Shown: positions 35,504 to 45,410, counted from the stretch's first letter. The stretch: 64,000 nt of DNA from Fluviicola chungangensis (GCF_007558725.1 NZ_VLPL01000001.1:311984-375983), one strand, 5' to 3'. The notes: generated by a model from the letters alone, not told the origin. Made by a program: numbers and translations.

Positions 35504-36037
35504 ATGACTTTCTCCATCCAACCCATCTTAGAAAACGATCACATCATCCTCTACCCACTCCGGGAAAGCGATTTTGAGGAATTATACGCTGTAGCTTCCG
35601 ACTCGAAGGTTTGGGAACAGCATCCGAACAAAGACCGCTGGAAACGGGAGATCTTTCAAAACTTCTTTAAAGGAGCTATGGAAAGCAAAGGTGCCTTCAA
35701 AATTATCGACAAATCAAACGGAAAGACGATCGGATGCACGCGTTACTACGATTACAATGAAGCGGAAAATTTCATCTTGATAGGTTATACATTTTATGGA
35801 ACAGATTCCTGGGGAAAAGGCATCAATTCGATGGTCAAGAAACTCATGCTGAATTACATTTTTCAATTCGTACCCACTGTGCATTTTCACGTGGGGGCAA
35901 ACAACCTGCGGTCACAAATAGCCATTGGCCGTTTGGGTGCAGAAAAGATCGCAGAAGAAGACGTAGCTTATTTCGGCGAAGCACCAAAATTGAATTTCAT
36001 TTATGAGATTAAAAAAGAACATTGGGCTTTTGGATAA
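35504..36037 (+). CDS. GNAT family N-acetyltransferase (RimJ/RimL-like)
   Basis: A 177-residue acetyltransferase of the ribosomal-protein-alanine-acetyltransferase-like type. Family signs are ILYPLRESDFEELYAVASD near 16-34, GCTRYYDYNEAENFILIGYTF near 72 (in part), and the acetyl-CoA loop with GKGINSMVKKL near 104. The sequence ends with HFHVGANNLRSQIAIGRLGAE, the RimL-type C-terminal helix. It is the second GNAT within 1.3 kb, but it belongs to another branch and is not a tandem copy. Substrate unknown. Confidence 0.85.
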   Translation: MTFSIQPILENDHIILYPLRESDFEELYAVASDSKVWEQHPNKDRWKREIFQNFFKGAMESKGAFKIIDKSNGKTIGCTRYYDYNEAENFILIGYTFYGTDSWGKGINSMVKKLMLNYIFQFVPTVHFHVGANNLRSQIAIGRLGAEKIAEEDVAYFGEAPKLNFIYEIKKEHWAFG

Positions 36038-36094
36038 AAGACTTTATTAAACAATTGACAATTTCAGAATGGATTATTTATTTATCTTAACCCC

Positions 36095-36664
36095 ATGAAC
36101 TATCTCGGGCACATCTACTTTTCCAACAACGACCCACAACTGGCTGTAGCAAACCTTTTCGGTGATTTTATCAAAGGAAAAAAATACCTGGAATATCCCG
36201 AACACATTCAAAAAGGTGTTTTATTGCATCGCAAAATTGACAACTTCATCGACCACCATTTTGAGGTCATTCACCTGATCCATACCATTCGCGGACAGTT
36301 ACCGAAAGTAGCCCCGATTGCCATTGATATCTACTTCGATCACTTGCTGGCAAGAAACTGGGACCGGTACCATCCACTCCGACTACCCGTTTTTTTAGCA
36401 GATTTTTATTCCAAAATTGATCTGACAAATGAACCTTACCCAGCCGATTTTAAGCAGTTTGTGAATTTATTGATCGAACGGAACTGGATCAGTTATTATC
36501 CCACAGAAGAAGGGCTATACCGGATGTGCCAGGGAGTGAGCCGCAAGCTCTCTTTTGAAAACGCGCTAACGAACGGGCACACCGTGTTTCAGCACTTTGA
36601 GAACGAAATTACTAGTTGCTTTCATGAATATATGCGCGATGCAAATGAATATTTAATGGAGTGA
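36095..36664 (+). CDS. ACP phosphodiesterase (AcpH-like)
   Basis: A 189-residue protein of the AcpH/DUF479 family, which removes 4'-phosphopantetheine from acyl carrier protein. The start MNYLGHIYFSNND and the HD-like metal region LLHRKIDNFIDHH (about 44-56) are characteristic, and YFDHLLARNW (about 83-92) supplies the second metal motif. The His and Asp residues are intact. It probably acts in the cytosol. The gene is followed by its own intergenic gap and the MltF gene. Confidence 0.85.
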   Translation: MNYLGHIYFSNNDPQLAVANLFGDFIKGKKYLEYPEHIQKGVLLHRKIDNFIDHHFEVIHLIHTIRGQLPKVAPIAIDIYFDHLLARNWDRYHPLRLPVFLADFYSKIDLTNEPYPADFKQFVNLLIERNWISYYPTEEGLYRMCQGVSRKLSFENALTNGHTVFQHFENEITSCFHEYMRDANEYLME

Positions 36665-36693
36665 GATTCCGCTTTTTTCTCGTAATTTGTTCG

Positions 36694-36701
36694 TAAGTTT
36701 G
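36694..36701 (+). promoter_or_regulatory. TAnnTTTG -7 box of the MltF-like gene
   Basis: TAAGTTTG ends 6 nt before the ATG at 36708. It helps reject the in-frame TTG at 36687 as a start because that codon lies upstream of the box. Confidence 0.5.
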
Positions 36702-36707
36702 ATTATT

Positions 36708-38132
36708 ATGCCGCAGACCAAATCGCGAATTTCTTGTCTTCTCCTTCTAGTCGGGTGCCTGATTATGGCATCCTGTTCCGAAGAAAAAACAGATTCGAGA
36801 AAGAAGCCGTTAGATACACATGATTTTGATCTTCCGGGAATCTACAAACGTGGCAGCCTGGTCATTCTGGCAGAAAACAGTTCCACATCTTTCTTCATTT
36901 ACAAAGGCAAAAAAATGGGGTTCGAATATGAAATCCTGAAAGAATTTGCAGAAGAATTGGGGGTAAAACTGGAAGTGAAAATCGTCAACAACCTCGATGA
37001 GATCAACGCCATGCTGAATCGCGGTGAAGGAGATATCATTGCGTGCAACTATACTGTTACCCGTGAAAGGAGATCCGAAATCAATTTCTCGACCCCTTTC
37101 CTCCAAACAAATCAGGTATTGATCCAACGAAAACTCACCCCGGAAACAAAAGACCAAAAAGTCACCTTTATTACCGATCCGATCCAGTTGGGGAATAAAA
37201 AAGTAGTAGTTTGGGAACATTCCAGTTATTATACCCGGCTGATTCATTTACAGGATGAAATTGGCGATACGATTATGATCCGCCCGACTCAGGCACAGGA
37301 AGGTGTAGAAGAACTCATCGAACAAGTTTCAAACGGGGTCATCGATTATACCGTTGCAGAACGCAATGTAGCTGAAATCAACGAACGATTTTACGATAAT
37401 CTGGACGTAAGCATGCCGATTTCTTTCAAACAGAACATTGCCTTCGGGTTGAATAAAAAATCACCCATCCTTCAAAAACGATTGAATATCTGGCTTTCCA
37501 AATTTATGAACAAGGAAGCTTTCTCGTATATTAAACGCAAGTATTTCGAACAAATCAACAGTTCATTAGGAGTAGCCAGCAACTTCAAATCGAGAAGAGG
37601 AAGTATTTCACCGTTTGATGCCATTTTAAAAGTGGAAGGAGCGAAATACAACATCGACTGGCGTTTGGTTGCTGCATTGATCTACCACGAAAGTAAATTC
37701 AATCCGAATGCCCGTGCATTTGGTGGCGCATACGGGTTGATGCAGTTTATGCCAGGAACCGGACCGAAATTCGGAGTCTATCCCACTTCACCTCCGGAAG
37801 TACAAATTCAGGGAGGATACAAGTACTTGAGTCGGATTACCAAATTGTGGACAGCAATTAAAGACGACAATGAACGCAATAAATTCATTCTGGCAAGTTA
37901 CAATGCCGGTGCCGGGCATATCCTGGATGCGCAGCGACTGGCTGAAAAGAAAGGATTGAACCCGCATGTTTGGGAAAACAACGTGGAAGCCATGGTTATG
38001 AATCTCGGAAAACACGCATATTACACAGACGAAGTTGTTAAAAGCGGTGCTTTCAGAGGCAACATCTGTATTCGTTATGTTCGTGGAATTACCGCTCGTT
38101 ACGAAACATACAAAACACTTGTTAAGCGTTGA
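36708..38132 (+). CDS. mltF: MltF-like membrane-bound lytic transglycosylase
   Basis: A 474-residue lipoprotein. I start at ATG 36708 (MPQTKSRISC), which yields a signal peptide with lipobox IMASC (Cys22). Residues about 45-285 form a periplasmic solute-binding-like domain (GSLVILAENSSTSFF, YEILKEFAEELGVKLEV). Residues about 310-460 form an SLT lysozyme-like domain with the catalytic glutamate in IYHESKFNP and AYGLMQFMPGT following. This is the MltF layout: a regulatory binding domain plus transglycosylase acting on peptidoglycan. Adjacent miaA is unrelated. Confidence 0.9.
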   Translation: MPQTKSRISCLLLLVGCLIMASCSEEKTDSRKKPLDTHDFDLPGIYKRGSLVILAENSSTSFFIYKGKKMGFEYEILKEFAEELGVKLEVKIVNNLDEINAMLNRGEGDIIACNYTVTRERRSEINFSTPFLQTNQVLIQRKLTPETKDQKVTFITDPIQLGNKKVVVWEHSSYYTRLIHLQDEIGDTIMIRPTQAQEGVEELIEQVSNGVIDYTVAERNVAEINERFYDNLDVSMPISFKQNIAFGLNKKSPILQKRLNIWLSKFMNKEAFSYIKRKYFEQINSSLGVASNFKSRRGSISPFDAILKVEGAKYNIDWRLVAALIYHESKFNPNARAFGGAYGLMQFMPGTGPKFGVYPTSPPEVQIQGGYKYLSRITKLWTAIKDDNERNKFILASYNAGAGHILDAQRLAEKKGLNPHVWENNVEAMVMNLGKHAYYTDEVVKSGAFRGNICIRYVRGITARYETYKTLVKR

Positions 38133-38156
38133 TTTCACTTAGAAATCGTACTTTTG
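38129..38156 (+). promoter_or_regulatory. miaA promoter, TTG-N17-TACTTTTG
   Basis: TTG at 38129-38131 and TACTTTTG at 38149-38156 are 17 nt apart, partly within the end of the preceding gene. The miaA ATG at 38160 begins 3 nt after the box, so a leaderless mRNA is predicted. Confidence 0.65.
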
Positions 38157-38159
38157 CGC

Positions 38160-39059
38160 ATGCAACAGCTGATCGTTATTGAAGGCCCGACAGCGAGTGG
38201 AAAGACTTCACTTGCCGTGGCATTGGCCAAAGCATGGAATACAGTTGTTATTTCTGCGGATTCCAGGCAGTTCTATAAAGAATTGGCGATCGGAACGGCC
38301 AAACCTTCTTTGGAAGAAATGGAAGGTATCCGGCATTATTTTATCGATTCTCATCCCATTTCAACACCCGTAAGTGCTGCCCAATTTGAGACGGAAGCCA
38401 TGGAATTGATCTGCGGAGAATTGGCACTTCATCCGAAAGTGGTTTTAGTCGGGGGTTCCGGAATGTTTATTGACGCCTTATGCATCGGTCTTGACCCGAT
38501 TCCAACAAATACTGACGTGCAGCAGGAACTGAGAAAAGAACTGGAAGAAAAAGGAATCGAACCCCTGCTCCTGGAATTAAAAGAAACAGATCCGGAATTC
38601 TATCACCAGGTCGACAAACAAAACCCGATGCGGATCTTAAGAGCTTTGGAAGTCATTCGTTCTACGCATATCCCTTTTAGTGACTGGAGAAAGAACGAAC
38701 TCCCGAAACGCCCTTTTGAAGTCATCCGTTTTGTGATCAATCATCCGAGAGAAATTCTGTATGAGCGTATCAATCAACGCGTAGACCGGATGATCGAAGC
38801 AGGGTTGATCGAAGAAGTGAAAAACGTGGCAAAATATCGAAACCTGACCGCTCTGCAAACGGTTGGATACAAAGAAGTGTTTGATTACCTGGACGGAAAA
38901 ATCGATTTGGCTATGTGTATTTCAAAAATAAAACAGCATACACGCAATTATGCCAAAAGACAACTGACCTGGTTTAAGAAACACCCGGATACTATTTGGC
39001 TCAATGCAAAACCGGTCGGTGAACTGTGTAATGAGATCCTTCAATTCGTTGAAAAGTAA
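38160..39059 (+). CDS. miaA: tRNA dimethylallyltransferase
   Basis: MiaA, 299 residues, attaches an isopentenyl group to A37 of tRNAs reading UNN codons. The P-loop is GPTASGKTSLA (9-19), with VISADSRQFYKELAIGTAKP after it and the tRNA-binding region near QNPMRILRALEVI. I start at ATG 38160 rather than the TTG at 38154, because the -7 box overlaps that TTG. Length and motifs are normal. It is followed by an ABC gene pair 52 nt away. Confidence 0.96.
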   Translation: MQQLIVIEGPTASGKTSLAVALAKAWNTVVISADSRQFYKELAIGTAKPSLEEMEGIRHYFIDSHPISTPVSAAQFETEAMELICGELALHPKVVLVGGSGMFIDALCIGLDPIPTNTDVQQELRKELEEKGIEPLLLELKETDPEFYHQVDKQNPMRILRALEVIRSTHIPFSDWRKNELPKRPFEVIRFVINHPREILYERINQRVDRMIEAGLIEEVKNVAKYRNLTALQTVGYKEVFDYLDGKIDLAMCISKIKQHTRNYAKRQLTWFKKHPDTIWLNAKPVGELCNEILQFVEK

Positions 39060-39111
39060 TACCTTGCAATCTTGGAATGATATTTGAAATTGAGATCAAA
39101 AAGGAACTAAG

Positions 39112-39753
39112 ATGAACATTCAATTTAACCAGGTGATGCCATTTCCGCTCGCTTCCATTTCTCATGGAACAGAGAGTATTTGGGGAAACAGCGCACAGCT
39201 TGAGACCGGCAAAAAAATCCTCCTGAATGCATCTTCCGGAAAAGGAAAATCGACTTTTTCCCTGACAATTTTCGGGATCCGGAAAGATTACGACGGAAAC
39301 ATTCTGTATAATGGGCGCGACATCAAAACGTTTTCTGTAGATGAATGGGTAGAAATCCGTCAACGAAAAATATCCACCGTATTCCAGGACCTGCAGCTTT
39401 TCCATAAATTGACCGTAGCAGAAAACTTGTTGCTAAAGAATCAATTGACCGGCTATAAAACGGAATCTGAAATCAAAACCATGCTGGCCGAATTGGAGAT
39501 CGATCATAAGTGGAATGATCCATGCGGACTCTTGTCGATGGGACAACAACAGCGTGTGGCAATTGTACGATCTCTTTGTCAGCCATTCAACTGGCTGATT
39601 CTCGACGAACCTTTTTCCCACCTGGATGAACGAAACAGTTTGCGCTGTTTGTCTATGATCGATGCGGAATGTACCAGACAAAAAGCAGGATTTGTACTCA
39701 CATCTCTGGATGATGACAACCGTTTTTCTTACGATTACGAATTAAAGCTCTGA
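39112..39753 (+). CDS. Degenerate ABC ATPase of a FtsX/LolCD-like pair
   Basis: A 213-residue ABC ATPase with unusual motifs. Walker A reads ASSGKGKS (40-47), with the first glycine replaced by alanine. The signature is LSMGQQQR (141-148, Met for Gly). Walker B LILDE (162-166) and the D-loop SHLDERN are normal. The switch histidine is missing: the site reads LTSLDDD. Substitutions in three motifs suggest slow or altered ATP use. It lies 3 nt before a FtsX-like permease gene, so the two form a MacB/LolCDE-type unit. Confidence 0.75.
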   Translation: MNIQFNQVMPFPLASISHGTESIWGNSAQLETGKKILLNASSGKGKSTFSLTIFGIRKDYDGNILYNGRDIKTFSVDEWVEIRQRKISTVFQDLQLFHKLTVAENLLLKNQLTGYKTESEIKTMLAELEIDHKWNDPCGLLSMGQQQRVAIVRSLCQPFNWLILDEPFSHLDERNSLRCLSMIDAECTRQKAGFVLTSLDDDNRFSYDYELKL

Positions 39754-39756
39754 GCC

Positions 39757-40938
39757 ATGTTACGCAAATTATTATTTCAATACCAGGACAAACGCCAATT
39801 GGTAATTGCTGTTATCGGAGCTTTTCTGGGAATGACCTTCCTGATTACTTCCATTCACTACCTGATCAAGGTCAATGATTTTGGGAAAGGAGCAGAAATA
39901 CTCGGTCCGAACACCGTTATCGTTCAAAAGAAAGTTTCCAGCTTCAACACACTCAATCTGGCCAAAACCGATTTCTCGCTGAGCGAAATCGAAGAGATGA
40001 AAAAGAAACCCTTCATTCTGGATGTACAGCCCGTTGAATCGAATAACTTCAACATCACGATCGAAACAGCAGATCCCTCTGTGCCACGATTCAGAGGAGA
40101 TATTTTCATTCAAACCGTAGATCCGGACTTCCTGGATATCAACTTAACTGATTTCCATTGGAAAGATGGCGACACACTTGTTCCTATTCTCATGCCACGC
40201 GACTTGCTCGTTATGATGAACATGTTCATGAGTTCGAAAAACATGCCCCAGATCAGTGATGAACTGGCTATGGATATCAAATTCAAGTTTGCCCTGATCA
40301 GCGACACCGGGAAACAGTATATTTCGTGCAAAATAATTGGCTTTTCAAATGATATGCCTTCTGTATTGGTTCCTCAAAACTTTATGACGTGGGCAAACAA
40401 TCGTTTCGCTCCGAATACAGAACAAAAGATCACGCAGATCATGATTTCCGGAAAAGAGAATGAATTTGGACTGGTAGAACACATGCTGCAAGAAAAACAC
40501 CTGGAATCCAAAAATGCACAGGTTGCTATCGGTCGTTTAAAAAGTACTGTCGGAACGCTGATTCTCGTGGTTTTGGGAATTTCCGTCATTGCAGTGTTCC
40601 TTTCCGGTTTGGTTTTAATTCAATACCTCCAGTTGTTATTGAGTAAGAATTTATACGAAGTACGAACTTTGATGCGTTTGGGACATCATCCTAATTCATT
40701 GGTAAAGAACTTCTTTGTTTACTTTTCCAAAGTTTTTGGAGTAATTGGCATGCTAAGTCTGGCTTCCTTTATCGGATTTAAGTTATTTTTAGACTCCCTA
40801 TTAAAGGATGGAGGTTTGTATATCGATACGAGTTTAAGTGTGCTGAGTATTCTTGCATTGGTTTTTGCTTATTCCCTGTTCGCACTCGCCTCCTATTTAA
40901 GCGCCCGCAAGGGAATTTACGAACAGAACAATGGTTAA
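39757..40938 (+). CDS. FtsX/MacB-like ABC permease
   Basis: A 393-residue membrane protein with one helix near 15-35, a large periplasmic region (about 45-265) and three helices near 268-292, 325-350 and 360-385. This is the topology of MacB/LolE permeases. No typical FtsX sequence motif is obvious, so the assignment rests on topology and the adjacent ATPase. These transporters move lipoproteins or peptides across or out of the membrane without classical substrate translocation. Substrate unknown. Confidence 0.65.
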   Translation: MLRKLLFQYQDKRQLVIAVIGAFLGMTFLITSIHYLIKVNDFGKGAEILGPNTVIVQKKVSSFNTLNLAKTDFSLSEIEEMKKKPFILDVQPVESNNFNITIETADPSVPRFRGDIFIQTVDPDFLDINLTDFHWKDGDTLVPILMPRDLLVMMNMFMSSKNMPQISDELAMDIKFKFALISDTGKQYISCKIIGFSNDMPSVLVPQNFMTWANNRFAPNTEQKITQIMISGKENEFGLVEHMLQEKHLESKNAQVAIGRLKSTVGTLILVVLGISVIAVFLSGLVLIQYLQLLLSKNLYEVRTLMRLGHHPNSLVKNFFVYFSKVFGVIGMLSLASFIGFKLFLDSLLKDGGLYIDTSLSVLSILALVFAYSLFALASYLSARKGIYEQNNG

Positions 40939-40963
40939 TTTTCTGTTAAACCAATGACTTTAT

Positions 40964-40971
40964 TAAATTTG
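40964..40971 (+). promoter_or_regulatory. TAnnTTTG -7 box
   Basis: TAAATTTG lies 31 nt before the ATG at 41003 and fits that start better than the in-frame ATG at 40979. Confidence 0.45.
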
Positions 40972-41002
40972 CTACGTCATGATAATAAATAAACACGCAA
41001 AC

Positions 41003-42526
41003 ATGAAACAACTTCTAGTAATTCCCTTACTGCTTGTATCAACATTTGGATTTAGTCAAAAACTGCGCTTCAAAGTAGAAGGAGCCAAAGACACCACCGT
41101 TTTCCTGACAAAATATTATGGCTCTAAGCTGTTTTATGCCGATACAGCTGAAATGAAAGGCGGAGTAGTTGAATTTACCGCTAAACCGGATCTAAAACCG
41201 GGAATCGTTGCTTTATTAATGCCCGGGCAAAAATACTTCGAAGTCATATACAACAAAGAAGACATCAATATCGAGACAAAAGCTCCCGATTTTGTTACCA
41301 ATATGAAGGTAAAGAAATCAGAGGAGAACAAAGTATTTGTTGCTTACATCAACTATTTGCAGGAACAACGCAAAGTAGCAACAGGATTCTCCAAAGAACG
41401 GGAAAAATACAAAGAAGGAGATCCTGAATACAAAAGTTTCGGAGAGAAGATGGACTCTGTTTCCAAATTAGTTGCAGCCTACCAAACAGATTTACAAAAG
41501 AACAATCCCACAAAATTAGTTTCCAAAATCATTAAAATGTCGATGGATGTTCAAGTTCCCGAAGCACCGAAAGATGCAAACGGAAAAGTGATCAATCCCA
41601 ACTATCGATACGAATACTACCGTTCCCACTACTGGGACAATATAGACCTGAAAGATGACCGCTTGGTAAATACACCGGTTTTCGGTTCTAAAATGGAATA
41701 CTTTTTTGGAAAAAATATGTTGATCCAACATCCGGATACGGTTTTGGCCTTTGCATTCCCGTTCTGCGATCAATTGGACAAAAAATCAGAATTATTCAAA
41801 TATTCCGTAGATTACATTACCAATACTTTTGCGAAGTCAAACATCATGGGAATGGACAAAGTCTATGTCTACATGGTCAATCGTTACTACTGTCAGAATG
41901 ATGCTGAAGGAAATTCGATTGCTTACTGGATGAAAGACAAAGAAAAGCTGAAAGAATTGTGTGAGGAAAACAAGATTAAAATGAACCTCGTGCAGGGTGT
42001 TCGCCCACCAAACATCAGCTTACGGGATACGACAGATGTAAACTGGAAGGACTTCTACAGCCTGAAAAGCGAATACACCATTCTTTATTTCTGGGACCCT
42101 GAATGCGGGCATTGTAAAAAAACGACTCCGAAATTACAGACTTTGTACGAAAAGAAATTCAAACAGCGGAACGTAGAGATTTTTGCGGTAGGAAAAGCAA
42201 CAGGAGAAGATTTCGAGAAGTGGAAAAAATTCATTCGCGATAACAAACTCGAGTTTATCAATGTGGGATTGACCAAGAAATTATTTGAAGATGCAACCGC
42301 TGACCCACGGCAGTTTATCCCCAAATACACGACACTGGAAGCGTTGAATTATCATGATACCTATGATATCTATGCAACACCAAGAATCTTCGTGTTGGAT
42401 AAAGACAAAAAAATTATCGCGAAGCAATTGACTATCTCTCAATTGGAAGATTTCATTGACCGCATGCAGAATATTAAAAACCCTGAGAAGATCTTCCCTC
42501 CTGATCCGGAAGAAGAAGCTCATTGA
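41003..42526 (+). CDS. TlpA-like thioredoxin-fold exported protein with DUF4369/DUF5106-like regions
   Basis: A 507-residue exported thiol-disulfide protein. I start at ATG 41003 (MKQLLVIPLLL), which gives a signal peptide ending GFSQ near residue 18. An N-terminal DUF4369-like beta domain (about 20-110) and a helical DUF5106-like middle are followed by a thioredoxin fold (about 350-500). Its active site is CGHC in DPECGHCKKTTPKL, and the cis-proline region is ATPRIFVLD. It probably reduces or shuffles disulfides in the periplasm. Partner unknown. Confidence 0.8.
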   Translation: MKQLLVIPLLLVSTFGFSQKLRFKVEGAKDTTVFLTKYYGSKLFYADTAEMKGGVVEFTAKPDLKPGIVALLMPGQKYFEVIYNKEDINIETKAPDFVTNMKVKKSEENKVFVAYINYLQEQRKVATGFSKEREKYKEGDPEYKSFGEKMDSVSKLVAAYQTDLQKNNPTKLVSKIIKMSMDVQVPEAPKDANGKVINPNYRYEYYRSHYWDNIDLKDDRLVNTPVFGSKMEYFFGKNMLIQHPDTVLAFAFPFCDQLDKKSELFKYSVDYITNTFAKSNIMGMDKVYVYMVNRYYCQNDAEGNSIAYWMKDKEKLKELCEENKIKMNLVQGVRPPNISLRDTTDVNWKDFYSLKSEYTILYFWDPECGHCKKTTPKLQTLYEKKFKQRNVEIFAVGKATGEDFEKWKKFIRDNKLEFINVGLTKKLFEDATADPRQFIPKYTTLEALNYHDTYDIYATPRIFVLDKDKKIIAKQLTISQLEDFIDRMQNIKNPEKIFPPDPEEEAH

Positions 42527-42532
42527 TCATTG

Positions 42533-42569
42533 AAAGGCCAGTCTACCGCAGATTGGCCTTTTTTTTTAC
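42533..42569 (+). terminator. Intrinsic terminator of the TlpA-like gene
   Basis: A 12-bp stem (AAAGGCCAGTCT / AGATTGGCCTTT, loop ACCGC, one wobble) followed by a long T-run. Confidence 0.9.
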
Positions 42570-42753
42570 CCGATCAACGGTCGAACGTGAATCAAAATTA
42601 AACACGCATTTCATTGCCTGCATATCCTGCGTTTTATTTTCCTGTTACGACAACAATATCAATGTATTTGGTTATACCAGATATTTGCAGAGTCCCCCCC
42701 TCATTTCAGTGCCACCTGTGACGTAACCTTGCGTTATTACGTCAATTTATTAT

Positions 42754-45273
42754 TCACTTCAACAAATTCACATGACCATGAACCACTTCCCTTTCACTGT
42801 TCCAAATAGAACCAAACTCAATTCGCCAAATATAAATTCCATCCGAAACCAATTCATCGTGATACGTGCCATCCCACCCGACTTCCGGATCATTTGATTC
42901 GAAAACCACTTCTCCCCAGCGATTGAAAACCAGGAAATTGAAATCAGCAGGATCAACTCCGTAAGCAAAAACAGGACGAAAGACCTGGTTGAACTCATTC
43001 CCATCCGGTGTAAACGTATTCGGGACGTAGTAAATACTTCCGCCTTCCATGTAAATAACCCCATACGCAATATCACTGCAACCATCTTCATTCGTAACAG
43101 TTAATGCAATTCGATACGAACCAAATGCATTCGGAGAATAACTGTGAGCCGGTTCAAAAAGAGTTGAAAAGGTATTATCACCAAAATTCCATTCATACTG
43201 ATTCCCACCTACCGAATTGTTGATCATGGTAGTCGTTGAATTCTCATCATTCAAAATTGCGGGTACAGGCGAAAATAATGCTGTCGGAGAAGCCGATACA
43301 CAAATGAGCGAGTCAAAATCCATTGTATCAACACAACCGCCACTCGAAGTTACTTCCAGAGACAGGTCATAACAACCCGGATTGTCAAATATCACAGATT
43401 GATTTCCGCACCCGGAAATGGTCGTTCCATCCGAAAAAGTCCAGGTAGAAGAAGTACAATCGGTTGTTGTATTATTGAACGAAACAGTCAAAGGGGCACA
43501 ACCGGAAGTTACGGAAGGATTAACTGAAATGACCGGAAAAGGATTCACCGTGACCAATACACTGTCCGTAGCCGTGCATTCCCCGTTGGGACTTACAGCA
43601 ACTACTGTGTAAACAGTTGTCATTTGTGGGTAAAATGGTTGATCATTAACAACGCCGTTATTCCAGCTCATTACAGCATTGTTACTCATTGAGAAAGCGT
43701 GCAACAGGACATTTTCTCCGCTACAGATCGTTTGGTCTGGCCCCGCGTCTATACTTAAATTATTCAGGTTAACCGAAATGGTATCTCTGGCCGAACAACT
43801 CGTCGGACCATAAACTACGGAAAGCCAATAATCCCCGGAAGTAGAAACCGTTATATAAGGAGTGGTTTCACCGGTAGACCACAAATAAGAAGCTGCAATA
43901 ATAGTTGTGGTTATCGTGACGCTCTCTTCGCACACTTCGATATCCGGACCGATATTAATTGAACTAAAAGGCACGGTACTTTCCGGAAAGCCTATATTAA
44001 AAGAATAAAGCGGCCCCCACTGACCGGCAGTCGCTCCATAGGGCTGTTGAGCACAATTGGAATTGTTGGATATGTTAATTCCCGGATCACCGGGAACGAA
44101 TGAAGTGGTTACATTGGCTGCAGGAAGTACACTTCCTGAAAATTGGATCGCACCGGTTCCACCTCCACCGCCAGGACCAAAACAGGATGGATACGTCGTC
44201 TGTATATCCCCTCCGTTACCACCATCCACGCGTAAGATCACATTTCCGCTGAATGCATTTACATCCAAAGCAATAGTGCCACCTGCGCCGCCGCCGCCAG
44301 CACCATCTCCAATCGTATTGGGAACGGAAACAACGTTTTCACCACACGATTCGATAATCATATTATTGGATAGGATTGTTGCCGCACGAATCAGAATGAT
44401 CCCTCCTCCGTTTCCTCCGGCACTTCCCGCTCCGTCATTAAAATCAGGAGATCCGCCTCCGCCTCCCATGAAAAGTCTTCCGTTACTGTAATCCAATGCA
44501 GTCCCACCTTCTCCACCGACAGGTTGTTGCCCGCAAAAAAATGCCTGATCGCCACCCCGTCCGCCTTTGGTCCCATTGGAACCGCCACCGCCACCTGTGT
44601 TGTGCTTATTTCCGCCGCCACCGCCATTTCCCAGTGCGCCACGACCTCCATTCATGGTAAAAGGAACTTCTGCAATTCCTTCTCCTTTTTGAGCTCCGTA
44701 ACCGGATGCAACCGGATAAAAGTAATCAGGAAAATTACCGCACCCTCCATCCGGATTTAATGATGAAAATGAACCGTTAAACCCTTTCCCGTTCAATGAA
44801 ACAGGCGCGTTTAAAGTCAATGTTCCGGAAACTTCCATTACCAAAACACCACCGGTACTTCCATTCCAACCCTGAGCCGTCAACGTGCCCGTAACTGTAA
44901 CATTGGTATACTGAGGAACACGGATAAGCTGCACATAGCCAGTTACTTCATAGGTATTTAACAATCGGTATTGAAACGAAACCGCATTTCCCGAAATCGA
45001 TGAAACAGTTGCAAACTCATAACGTCCGCAATGGTGGTAATCTGTTATCGTGCCGAAAGCCGGTGTATTGCCGGTATTAATCTCTGCGCCTTTCATTTGA
45101 ATAATCAGTACACGGTCTCCAACTGAAAGAAAAGAAGTGTTCTGCACTTCAATCTGATTACATGAAATACTGGTCACAGGTGTGTACTGATTAATCACGC
45201 CGGAAATTTGCGCATGAATTCGGTTGAATAAACAACTTGAGAAAATAATTAGAAAAAGAAACCAAAATTTCAT
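42754..45273 (-). CDS. T9SS type B (gliding-motility C-terminal) surface protein with PKD-like repeats
   Basis: An 839-residue secreted protein. A signal peptide occupies about 1-21. Residues about 100-410 form a glycine-rich region (GGGGG-containing turns near 225-385) like a beta-helix. PKD-like domains cover about 430-740, one with YEWNFGDNTFS. The C-terminal 90 residues are the gliding-motility-associated T9SS type B domain: PNTFTPDGNEFNQVF, NRWGEVVFES, WDG and a closing GHVNLLK. It is likely displayed at the cell surface and may act in adhesion. It is monocistronic. Confidence 0.88.
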   Translation of the reverse strand: MKFWFLFLIIFSSCLFNRIHAQISGVINQYTPVTSISCNQIEVQNTSFLSVGDRVLIIQMKGAEINTGNTPAFGTITDYHHCGRYEFATVSSISGNAVSFQYRLLNTYEVTGYVQLIRVPQYTNVTVTGTLTAQGWNGSTGGVLVMEVSGTLTLNAPVSLNGKGFNGSFSSLNPDGGCGNFPDYFYPVASGYGAQKGEGIAEVPFTMNGGRGALGNGGGGGNKHNTGGGGGSNGTKGGRGGDQAFFCGQQPVGGEGGTALDYSNGRLFMGGGGGSPDFNDGAGSAGGNGGGIILIRAATILSNNMIIESCGENVVSVPNTIGDGAGGGGAGGTIALDVNAFSGNVILRVDGGNGGDIQTTYPSCFGPGGGGGTGAIQFSGSVLPAANVTTSFVPGDPGINISNNSNCAQQPYGATAGQWGPLYSFNIGFPESTVPFSSINIGPDIEVCEESVTITTTIIAASYLWSTGETTPYITVSTSGDYWLSVVYGPTSCSARDTISVNLNNLSIDAGPDQTICSGENVLLHAFSMSNNAVMSWNNGVVNDQPFYPQMTTVYTVVAVSPNGECTATDSVLVTVNPFPVISVNPSVTSGCAPLTVSFNNTTTDCTSSTWTFSDGTTISGCGNQSVIFDNPGCYDLSLEVTSSGGCVDTMDFDSLICVSASPTALFSPVPAILNDENSTTTMINNSVGGNQYEWNFGDNTFSTLFEPAHSYSPNAFGSYRIALTVTNEDGCSDIAYGVIYMEGGSIYYVPNTFTPDGNEFNQVFRPVFAYGVDPADFNFLVFNRWGEVVFESNDPEVGWDGTYHDELVSDGIYIWRIEFGSIWNSEREVVHGHVNLLK

Positions 45274-45410
45274 AAAAACGGCGTGCTTAAAAGCAATAAC
45301 GCACCTTTCCAGAAAAAAGTTTATCCAAATCTATTTTTTTTGATTGCAACTGACAATGATTGATATGTCAAGCGAATTGTCAATAATCAAGGATATGCAC
45401 TTCTTGATAA

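Noticed and set aside
42523-42726. 67-codon plus-strand open frame after the TlpA-like gene
   Set aside because: It runs through a strong terminator and has no promoter or domain.
44057-44491. Long plus-strand open frame rich in proline opposite the T9SS type B gene
   Set aside because: It is the complement of glycine-rich codons of the real gene; no start context, promoter or sensible composition.
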